Below, in pieces: positions 15,702 to 21,265 of a stretch of DNA of 21,265 bases; position 1 is the stretch's first letter, and each line of letters starts with the position of its first letter. The DNA is from CAYYGL01 sp964471235 (GTDB taxonomy: Bacteria; Calditrichota; Calditrichia; RBG-13-44-9; J075), in the NCBI GenBank assembly GCA_964471235.1, contig CAYYGL010000078.1, positions 1 through 21,265 on the forward strand, in the 5' to 3' direction. Made by a program: the position numbers and the translations under genes. The notes under the pieces were generated by a model. It was given only the letters and a program-made list of their open reading frames with translations, searched no databases and was not told where the DNA came from.

Positions 15702-15728
15702 TTAGCACTCCAAAATAGAGAGTGCTAA
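15702..15728. promoter_or_regulatory. CIRCE operator (HrcA binding site)
   Basis: TTAGCACTC at 15702-15710, nine bases, then GAGTGCTAA at 15720-15728 is an exact match to the CIRCE consensus. It lies 47 bases before the groES start codon and immediately after the -10 box. By established knowledge it is bound by the HrcA repressor and mediates heat induction; hrcA itself is not in this window. Confidence 0.97.
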
Positions 15729-15775
15729 ATTTAGTTATTAAATGTTTTATAAACAGTAAATTAATGGAGGTTGTT

Positions 15776-16063
15776 ATGAAAGTAAAACCCTTAGCAGATC
15801 GTGTTCTGGTGAAGCCTTTGGAAGAAGAAGATAAAACCCCGGGTGGGATTATCCTTCCGGAAACCGCCAAAGAAAAACCGATGCGCGGGAAAATCATAGC
15901 GGTTGGCAACGGTCGGGTTGATGATCGGGGTGAACGTGTGAAGATGGAGGTGAAGGAAGGAGATGTGGTTTTGTATGGCAAATATTCCGGTACCGAAATT
16001 AAAATTGACGGCGAGGAATATTTGATTATGCGGGAAAGTGATATTTTAGCTATTGTTCAATAA
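15776..16063 (+). CDS. groES: Co-chaperonin GroES
   Basis: This 95-residue protein starts at ATG 15776, behind GGAGG at 5-base spacing; an upstream in-frame ATG at 15722 lies inside the CIRCE element and is rejected. Family text is MKVKPLADRVLVKP, the mobile loop EEEDKTPGGIILPE, AVGNGR, GDVVLYGKYSGTEI and the terminal MRESDILAIV. GroES caps the GroEL ring in the cytoplasm. groEL follows 29 bases later in the same operon, under the CIRCE operator. Confidence 0.98.
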   Translation: MKVKPLADRVLVKPLEEEDKTPGGIILPETAKEKPMRGKIIAVGNGRVDDRGERVKMEVKEGDVVLYGKYSGTEIKIDGEEYLIMRESDILAIVQ

Positions 16064-16092
16064 CCCATCGAAAAAAAGGAAAGGAGAATAAA

Positions 16093-17727
16093 ATGGCAAA
16101 ACATATTGAATACAATACCGAGGCACGCAGTAAGCTGAAAAGCGGTGTTGATCAATTAGCCGAAGCAGTAAAGGTAACCCTTGGTCCCAAGGGGCGTAAT
16201 GTGGTTATCGAAAAGAAATTTGGTGCCCCGACGGTAACCAAGGACGGCGTAACGGTTGCCAAGGAAATCGAATTAGCAGATGCTATTGAGAACATGGGCG
16301 CCCAGATGGTAAAAGAAGTGGCTTCCAAGACCAGCGATGATGCCGGTGACGGAACCACCACGGCAACCGTTTTAGCCCAGGCGATTTTTAACGAGGGTTT
16401 GAAAAATGTAACTGCCGGTGCCAATGCCACTGAAATCAAACGCGGCATTGATGAAGCCGTTAAGGTGGTGGTAGAAGAATTGAAGAAAATGAGTCGTCCG
16501 ATTGAAGGCAAAAAGGAAATTGCCCAAGTTGGCGCGATCTCAGCAAATAATGACATGACAATCGGCGAATTGATTGCCGATGCCATGGAAAAAGTGGGGA
16601 AAGATGGCGTGATCACCGTGGAAGAAGCCAAATCTACCGAAACCTATCATGAGGTGGTGGAAGGGATGCAGTTCGATCGCGGTTATATCTCTCCTTATTT
16701 TGTAACAGATCCGGAAAACATGGAAGCTGTTCTGGAAGATGCTCTCCTGTTGATTCATGATAAGAAAATTTCCAGCATGAAAGACCTGTTACCGGTATTG
16801 GAAAAAGTAGCCCAAACCGGCAAACCCCTGTTGATAATTGCCGAAGACGTGGAAGGTGAAGCACTGGCAACATTGGTGGTCAACAAATTGCGGGGTACCT
16901 TAAAAGTGGCAGCGGTTAAAGCCCCCGGGTTTGGCGATCGTCGGAAAGCCATGCTGGAAGATATTGCCATTTTGACCGGTGGTCGGGTGATTAGCGAAGA
17001 AGCCGGTTTTAAACTGGAAAATACGGTGTTGAGCGATTTGGGGACCGCCAAGCGCATTGTGATTGACAAAGATAACACCACCATTGTAGAAGGCGGCGGC
17101 AAATCCGAAGATATTAAAGGCCGTATCAACCAAATCCGGAAACAGATTGAAGTGACCACCTCCGATTATGACCGTGAAAAGCTCCAGGAACGATTAGCCA
17201 AGTTGGCCGGCGGTGTGGCGGTGCTGAAGATTGGAGCGGCTACCGAAGTGGAAATGAAAGAGAAAAAAGCCCGTGTGGAAGACGCCTTGCATGCCACCCG
17301 GGCAGCGGTTGAAGAAGGAATTATCCCTGGCGGTGGCGTGGCTTTCTTGCGAACCCTTTCCCGTTTGGAAAAAATGGAATTGGAAGGCGATATGCAAATC
17401 GGTGTAAACATTGTGCGCCGTGCCCTGGAAGAACCGATTCGTCAAATCGTCTTTAACGCCGGACTGGAAGGCGCTGTGATTGTGCAACGGGTAAAAGAAG
17501 CCAAGGACAATTTCGGTTTTAATGCCGCCAGTGAAAAATATGAAGATGATATGGTGAAAGCCGGGATTATTGACCCGACTAAAGTTGCTCGTGCTGCTAT
17601 AGAAAATGCCAGTTCAGTTGCCGGATTATTGCTGATGACCGAAGCCGTGGTCTCCGAAATTCCGGAAAAAGAAGAACCGGCACCCGCACCCGGTGGCATG
17701 GGCGGCGGTATGGGTGGCATGTATTAA
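16093..17727 (+). CDS. groEL: Chaperonin GroEL
   Basis: This 544-residue protein is of standard length and matches group I chaperonins throughout. VTLGPKGRNVVIEKKFGAP (28-46) and DGVTVAKEIEL are near the start, and the ATPase loop GDGTTTATVLAQ has catalytic Asp86. The apical domain contains PYFVTDPENMEAVLED, and GFGDRRKAMLEDIAILTGG is present. VEEGIIPGGGVAFLR and the GGM tail (GGMGGGMGGMY) close the protein. It forms the folding cage with GroES. AAAGGAG precedes the ATG. An intrinsic terminator follows 28 bases after the stop. Confidence 0.99.
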   Translation: MAKHIEYNTEARSKLKSGVDQLAEAVKVTLGPKGRNVVIEKKFGAPTVTKDGVTVAKEIELADAIENMGAQMVKEVASKTSDDAGDGTTTATVLAQAIFNEGLKNVTAGANATEIKRGIDEAVKVVVEELKKMSRPIEGKKEIAQVGAISANNDMTIGELIADAMEKVGKDGVITVEEAKSTETYHEVVEGMQFDRGYISPYFVTDPENMEAVLEDALLLIHDKKISSMKDLLPVLEKVAQTGKPLLIIAEDVEGEALATLVVNKLRGTLKVAAVKAPGFGDRRKAMLEDIAILTGGRVISEEAGFKLENTVLSDLGTAKRIVIDKDNTTIVEGGGKSEDIKGRINQIRKQIEVTTSDYDREKLQERLAKLAGGVAVLKIGAATEVEMKEKKARVEDALHATRAAVEEGIIPGGGVAFLRTLSRLEKMELEGDMQIGVNIVRRALEEPIRQIVFNAGLEGAVIVQRVKEAKDNFGFNAASEKYEDDMVKAGIIDPTKVARAAIENASSVAGLLLMTEAVVSEIPEKEEPAPAPGGMGGGMGGMY

Positions 17728-17755
17728 TCCACCTGCATTTTTATACCCCCTCTTT

Positions 17756-17790
17756 CAAAGGCTCCCTCTTTTGGGAGCCTTTGTCGTTTT
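17756..17790 (+). terminator. Intrinsic terminator of groESL
   Basis: CAAAGGCTCCC at 17756-17766 pairs perfectly with GGGAGCCTTTG at 17773-17783 around a 6-base loop, followed by TCGTTTT. The 11-base stem and T-rich tail just after the groEL stop make this a clear rho-independent terminator. Confidence 0.92.
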
Positions 17791-17882
17791 GGAGCTAAAT
17801 AAACACGAACGTGATTGCATTGGTAGATTGAAGCATTTGCGGTAAGCGGCTTAACAGTGCTACCGGCTCCACCTGGAACCAG

Positions 17883-17909
17883 CGGGTAGAACTTTCCCGG
17901 CACTACCCG
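17883..17909. repeat. Hairpin, 7-base stem
   Basis: CGGGTAG (17883-17889) and CTACCCG (17903-17909) are perfect inverted arms around a 13-base loop. No T-run follows on either strand. It lies downstream of the Mla operon on the reverse strand and may mark its 3' end. Confidence 0.35.
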
Positions 17910-17936
17910 GGGGATGGGATAGATAAAGGAGTATCC

Positions 17937-18146
17937 TCAAAGGAATGAAAAATTCGCATCAACCATCTTCAAATTCGGGAGCAGCATCGGAAATGCAGCT
18001 TTTGTTAAAAAAGAGATAAAGCTGCTTGATGTGGTGATCCAGCGGGGATACAGACGGTCGCAACGGAGACGGTTTTTTCGGGCGGGCTTCTGAACCGTTT
18101 CCGGGGGAAAGACGACAATGGCGGTAGGATGATCTTTGGAAGCCAT
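17937..18146 (-). CDS. Doubtful small ORF behind the MCE gene, possibly frameshifted
   Basis: This 69-residue frame starts 18 bases after the MCE stop, with a weak ribosome site. The first ~24 residues (MASKDHPTAIVVFPPETVQK) look like protein, but the rest (NRLRCDRLYPRWITTSSS...) is less convincing. At codons 25-27 the sequence reads CGA AAA AAC, containing the heptamer A-AAA-AAC in the right phase for -1 slippage. A -1 shift, or one extra A in this six-A run, would give a C-terminus of better composition (SVSPLDHHIKQLYLFFNKSC, ending PEFEDG) and about 62 residues. It may be a real small gene with a sequencing error, a programmed frameshift, or no gene. No family is recognised. Confidence 0.25.
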   Translation of the reverse strand: MASKDHPTAIVVFPPETVQKPARKNRLRCDRLYPRWITTSSSFISFLTKAAFPMLLPNLKMVDANFSFL

Positions 18147-18164
18147 ATTTGCTTCAGTGGCTTT

Positions 18165-19127
18165 TTAAAAGAGCGAGAATTTCACATACCTTCCGGGATG
18201 CCGTTTCATGTCGGTGCTGAGAGAATCTAAAGAGGCCGTGAGATTTACCAGGTTGTCATAAAATTTCCGGTCTTTTAGCATTCTTGCTGCGGTGCCGCCA
18301 TGCTGTAACCGATAGAGCAGGGAATCGGTTTTCACCGAAATACCCCGGATGCGGGGGTAAAAAGTAGAATCGGCAAGTAACTGGGCAAAGGTGCCCTTGC
18401 CATTGTGCAGACTGTCTAACACGGCATGAAAATGCTCGGAGCTTTTCTGCAGATTAACAAACAGAGTGGTATCTTGTAAAAATCTACCCACATTTCCTTT
18501 TCCGCGAGCAATCATAGTGGTCGTGCTGCGCAGATTTTCCACTACCTGCATAAAGCTGTGCTGTACTTGCTTATCCACCATCAGTTTTCCAACCACCCCT
18601 TTCCCTTCCAGGGCAAGGGTCGTCATGGAATCGGTATTTGCCAACACACTACGTAGTTCCCGGATGACATCAGCGGCATTTGCAAACACCACATTGGCAT
18701 CGGGGCTGGGTTGAGCAGGGATATAACTGCCGGTTTGTAAAGAAGGTTCGTTCAGATCGCCCAGGGTAATATCCACATACTTATCCCCCAGAATTCCCAT
18801 GGTTTTGACCATGGCAGTAGAGCTTGTGGTGATCCGGTTAGCATATTTTTTATCAATTTTCAGTTCCACCCGGATGCCCTGTCTGCCCTCCTGCTCCATA
18901 AATTTCATTTCTCCCACCACGCCGACCTTCAGCCCGGAGAGGGTGATAAAGGCACCCGGCAACAGGCCTTCCACATTGGGTAAGAACATGTAAACGGAGT
19001 ATTTATCCTCAAAATACTTCTGGTTGGAGGCGATGATGTAGAAAATGAATGTGGCTAAAAAAACCGCCAGAACAACCATCAAAATCACACTGACGGTCGT
19101 ATTTCTATTCTTTTGTGCAAATGCCAT
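18165..19127 (-). CDS. MlaD-like MCE family lipid-transport substrate-binding protein
   Basis: This 320-residue protein has one N-terminal membrane anchor (~12-33) and a periplasmic body. Residues ~42-122 form the MCE domain (YSVYMFLPNVEGLLPGAFI, SGLKVGVVGEM, VKTMGILGDKYVDITLG). Residues ~150-305 are predicted helical and contain four GKG-like repeats at 175, 209, 243 and 277, exactly 34 residues apart, each followed by a G-x-L/F-L-x-D type motif. The end HPGRYVKFSLF is also typical of FCB-group members. MlaD-like proteins form hexameric rings that carry phospholipid or hydrophobic substrates between membranes. The gene follows the ATPase with a 19-base gap. Confidence 0.92.
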   Translation of the reverse strand: MAFAQKNRNTTVSVILMVVLAVFLATFIFYIIASNQKYFEDKYSVYMFLPNVEGLLPGAFITLSGLKVGVVGEMKFMEQEGRQGIRVELKIDKKYANRITTSSTAMVKTMGILGDKYVDITLGDLNEPSLQTGSYIPAQPSPDANVVFANAADVIRELRSVLANTDSMTTLALEGKGVVGKLMVDKQVQHSFMQVVENLRSTTTMIARGKGNVGRFLQDTTLFVNLQKSSEHFHAVLDSLHNGKGTFAQLLADSTFYPRIRGISVKTDSLLYRLQHGGTAARMLKDRKFYDNLVNLTASLDSLSTDMKRHPGRYVKFSLF

Positions 19128-19146
19128 ATTTTACAGTTCCGTTTCC

Positions 19147-19872
19147 TCAGACTGCTAACAATCGCTGGTAAGAAGGTTCCTCATACCATTCGTGGATATC
19201 CAGTACCGGAGCGCCGTCATAGGCAACTGTACCGTCTTTCAGCATTATCATCCGTTGAACGGCATCCATAAAATAATGCACTTCATGGGTGACCACCAAC
19301 GAGGTAATATTGAATTGATTTCGGAGGTTATCGACCAGTTCCACCACCCGACGTGCAGAGACGGGGTCTAAGCCGGCTGTTGGTTCATCATAAAGCATCC
19401 CACTGGGATTTGCCACCACAGCTCGTGCCACCGCAACCCGTTTTTTCATACCGCCGCTTAACTGCGCCGGGTAATAGTGTAAAAATTTATCCAGCCCCAA
19501 AAATTCCAGCGTTTCCCAAACGCGCCTTTGAATCTCCTGCCCGGCTAACTTTAAATTTTCTTTCAGGAAGAAACCTACATTCTCTTCTACGGTTAAGGAA
19601 TCGAACAACGCCCCTTCCTGAAACACAATCCCAAACCGTTGGCGGATTTTCATGAGCTGTTTTTCAGACATTTCAGCTATATTTTTGCCAAAGATGTAAA
19701 TTGATCCGGAAGTTGGTTTGATGAGCCCCAGGATCAGCTTAAGGATGGTGCTTTTTCCGGCACCGCTGTTCCCAACCAGCATAACAGATTCACCTTCCTC
19801 AATGGAAAAGGAAAGATTTTCCAGAATCATACGGTCATTCAACATTAGCGAAACATTATCAAAGCAAATCAT
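19147..19872 (-). CDS. MlaF-like ABC transporter ATP-binding protein
   Basis: This 241-residue protein starts at ATG 19872, preceded by GGAGGAG at 6 bases; an in-frame ATG at 19926 adds a non-homologous leader and is rejected. Walker A is GNSGAGKST (34-42), the Q-loop VFQEGALFDSLTV (Gln85) is of the Mla/Ttg2 type, the signature is LSGGMKKRVAVAR (138-150), and Walker B is MLYDEPTAGLDP (159-170, Glu163). The H-loop is VVTHE. All catalytic parts are present. It energises lipid transport by the MlaE permease on the cytoplasmic face. It is 139 bases behind mlaE, a long gap for this operon, and 19 bases before the MCE gene. Confidence 0.94.
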   Translation of the reverse strand: MICFDNVSLMLNDRMILENLSFSIEEGESVMLVGNSGAGKSTILKLILGLIKPTSGSIYIFGKNIAEMSEKQLMKIRQRFGIVFQEGALFDSLTVEENVGFFLKENLKLAGQEIQRRVWETLEFLGLDKFLHYYPAQLSGGMKKRVAVARAVVANPSGMLYDEPTAGLDPVSARRVVELVDNLRNQFNITSLVVTHEVHYFMDAVQRMIMLKDGTVAYDGAPVLDIHEWYEEPSYQRLLAV

Positions 19873-19932
19873 TTTTTTCTCCTCCAAGAAATAAAGCGAG
19901 TATTGCAACGTGTGATTTTTCCCCAACCTTCC

Positions 19933-19945
19933 CTGGTTTAACCAG
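19933..19945. repeat. 13-base palindrome in the mlaE-mlaF gap
   Basis: CTGGTT-T-AACCAG is perfectly symmetrical and lies in the 139-base space between the permease and ATPase genes. It could be an operator of an internal promoter or a small RNA hairpin; nothing further supports either. Confidence 0.3.
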
Positions 19946-20011
19946 TTATCTGAACATCCTACAGCAAAATACGGTCAATAAATACTGATTTTGTGTCGAA
20001 AAGTTCACAAT

Positions 20012-20770
20012 TTAATAAAATGCTAATACCGTTTTGGTTAAAATGAAGTCCATGATGAGGACTCCCAATGAAGTTAACATGACCGTCCTGGTGGCAGCAC
20101 GCCCCATTCCCACTGCTCCGCCGCTGATGTGGTAGCCAAAATATCCGCCGATTAAACCGATTAATAACCCATAAAATGGTGGTTTAATGACGCCAATCAC
20201 CAGGTCTTTGAGGAGCAGCCCGGATTTAATGGAGAGCCAGAAGAAATCGGTATCCACACTCATCCATACGACCGATGCAAACCAGCCGGTGATGATGCCG
20301 AAAATATCGGCAATGATGGCTAACGGCAGCATCAGCATCACCATGGCGAAGATACGGGGTACAATCAGCCGTTTAATGGGGTCGGTGCCAAAGGCGCGCA
20401 GCGCATCTATCTGCTCGGTGAGCACCATATTGCCGATTTCCGAAACCATCTTGGCGCCGCTCCGCCCGGCTAACATTAAGCCGGTGATGGTCGGTCCCAC
20501 TTCCCGGATGACAGAAATACCTACCAGCCTGCCCAGCATTAACTTGGCGCCAAACACCTCCAACTTGGTTCCCCATTCCAGTGCCAGCACCATGCTAATA
20601 CTGGCAACCGCCGTCAACACCAGCGGAAGTGCCTGTACTCCCATGGAATACATCTGGGCGATGGTATCGGGATAATAACGGAAAGCCGCAGGTAGCCCCC
20701 GGAAAATCCGGTAAACAAATGTGAACCAGCGTTTTATCCCGTCCAGTGATGTCTGGAACTGTTTTTTCAT
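20012..20770 (-). CDS. MlaE-like ABC transporter permease
   Basis: This 252-residue inner-membrane protein has the MlaE family pattern. The N-terminus is an amphipathic helix, followed by QALPLVLTAVASISMVLALEWG. The conserved block REVGPTITGLMLAGRSGAKM (~98-117) is followed by SEIGNMVLTEQIDALRAFGTDP, the most diagnostic part of the family. The C-terminal GGAVGMGRAATRTVMLTSL and three to four more membrane segments complete it. It forms the channel of the lipid ABC transporter with the ATPase and MCE protein downstream. Its ribosome site is poor, and a 15-base palindrome sits directly before the ATG. Confidence 0.94.
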   Translation of the reverse strand: MKKQFQTSLDGIKRWFTFVYRIFRGLPAAFRYYPDTIAQMYSMGVQALPLVLTAVASISMVLALEWGTKLEVFGAKLMLGRLVGISVIREVGPTITGLMLAGRSGAKMVSEIGNMVLTEQIDALRAFGTDPIKRLIVPRIFAMVMLMLPLAIIADIFGIITGWFASVVWMSVDTDFFWLSIKSGLLLKDLVIGVIKPPFYGLLIGLIGGYFGYHISGGAVGMGRAATRTVMLTSLGVLIMDFILTKTVLAFY

Positions 20771-20771
20771 C

Positions 20772-20786
20772 TATGGGTCACCCATA
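20772..20786. promoter_or_regulatory. 15-base palindrome abutting the mlaE start codon
   Basis: TATGGGT-C-ACCCATA is perfectly symmetrical and ends one base before the reverse-strand ATG at 20770. On the mRNA it covers the ribosome-binding position. It may be an operator or a translation-blocking hairpin. Confidence 0.4.
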
Positions 20787-21265
20787 TTTGCTGATTTAAG
20801 CCAGACAGCATGTAACCGCACCCTCCAAAAGACGGCAAATATAACCATTTAAAATCGAAAGCGCAAAACCTTGTTGTTTCTTTTGGTGATAAGCATTGAA
20901 AAAGATGGGGGAGAACCCTATGAATTGTATCCAACACATCATGCATACCACAATGGGCTTAAACAACATTGTGGGAAAGCAACTCTTTCAGGGATTTAAA
21001 TTATTTTCCCCTTCCCTGTCCCCGGGTTCACTGGGCGGTGAACTCGGGGGTATGCAGTGAAACCGTTTCGCCCCGCCACGTAGTTTGGTTCATTAATACC
21101 CGACTTTTTTTGTTTGCCAATTCCGCTAATATGCCTTAAAATTAATCAAACATTTCTCACTTCAACTGTTGGTGAAAAGTTGTTGTTTTTATAGGGACGA
21201 TGAACTTCAGGATAAACTAAGATGAATTTTCTTATTTGTAACTACCTGGATTATTTTACTACCGG
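20787..21265. other. Upstream region of the Mla operon, no convincing gene
   Basis: This end of the window should carry the Mla operon promoter on the reverse strand. A 46-codon forward frame (20920-21060) is behind a G-rich stretch but overlaps a strong hairpin, and I do not accept it. A forward ATG at 21222 opens a frame running off the window (14 codons), with AGGA upstream, too short to judge. Confidence 0.4.
21020..21049. repeat. Strong hairpin, 12-base stem with one G-T pair
   Basis: CCCCGGGTTCAC (21020-21031) pairs with GTGAACTCGGGG (21038-21049) around a 6-base loop, with a single wobble pair. No T-run follows on the forward strand, so a terminator is unlikely unless it acts on the reverse strand, where a T-rich tract is also lacking. 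It may be a REP-like repeat. Confidence 0.5.

Noticed and set aside
20920..21060. Forward 46-codon frame behind a G-rich stretch
   Set aside because: It contains the strong hairpin at 21020-21049 and has low-complexity Ser/Gly/Pro composition at its end; no family resemblance.
21222..21265. Possible forward gene start at the window edge
   Set aside because: Only 14 codons are visible, with a weak AGGA upstream; too little to call.

Overview
The window (about 21 kb, moderate GC with AT-rich spacers) looks chromosomal. It most resembles a Gram-negative bacterium of the FCB/Calditrichota-like assemblage. The basis is a signal-peptide subtilase with a C-terminal type IX-style sorting domain, a TonB-dependent receptor with an N-terminal carboxypeptidase-regulatory-like domain, an Mla-type lipid transport operon whose MCE protein carries GKG repeats, and a CIRCE-controlled groESL. 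This placement is inference from protein style; no rRNA or other marker is present. A run of ten Ns at 1768-1777 marks a scaffold gap, so adjacency of the genes on its two sides is not assured. No tRNA, rRNA, CRISPR array, insertion sequence or phage gene was seen.

Layout. 1-1722 (-): 5' part of an outer-membrane TonB-dependent receptor. 1723-2341: gap plus an AT-rich spacer with several palindromes. 2342-3289 (+): membrane-anchored protein with an AgmX/PglI (TonB-like) C-terminal domain. 3350-4141 (-): xylose-isomerase-like TIM barrel, divergent from 4471-5196 (+), an isoaspartyl methyltransferase with an N-terminal membrane/export segment. 5555-7306 (+): secreted subtilase. 7410-9013 (-): a two-gene glycine betaine/choline-type ABC transporter (binding lipoprotein and permease) with no ATPase gene beside it. 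9286-10141 (+): hotdog thioesterase overlapping a Nudix hydrolase. 10428-10970 (+): a cassette of very small genes, two of which share a short motif. 10986-14987 (-): rmlA-type nucleotidyltransferase, crotonase, histidine kinase with a receiver-like N-terminus, then a mannose-family PTS IIB and a YjbQ protein. 14988-15775: a long spacer with a 193-bp inverted-repeat element, then the groESL promoter and CIRCE operator. 15776-17727 (+): groES-groEL with a strong terminator. 17937-20770 (-): MlaE permease, MlaF ATPase, MlaD/MCE protein and a doubtful small ORF. 20771-21265: non-coding as far as can be seen, with one strong hairpin.

How the genes fit together. The Mla set forms a complete inner-membrane lipid transporter (permease, ATPase, substrate-binding MCE subunit). 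groES and groEL form one heat-shock operon, presumably under HrcA. The TonB-dependent receptor and the TonB-like protein could in principle be partners, but ExbB/ExbD are absent and the scaffold gap lies between them. The lone IIB and the receiver-histidine-kinase protein both appear to be signalling parts whose partners are encoded elsewhere. The most unusual non-coding features are the hairpin-within-inverted-repeat element at 15331-15523, the three TTACGTAA palindromes around the TonB-like gene, and a possible -1 frameshift site in the small ORF behind the MCE gene.
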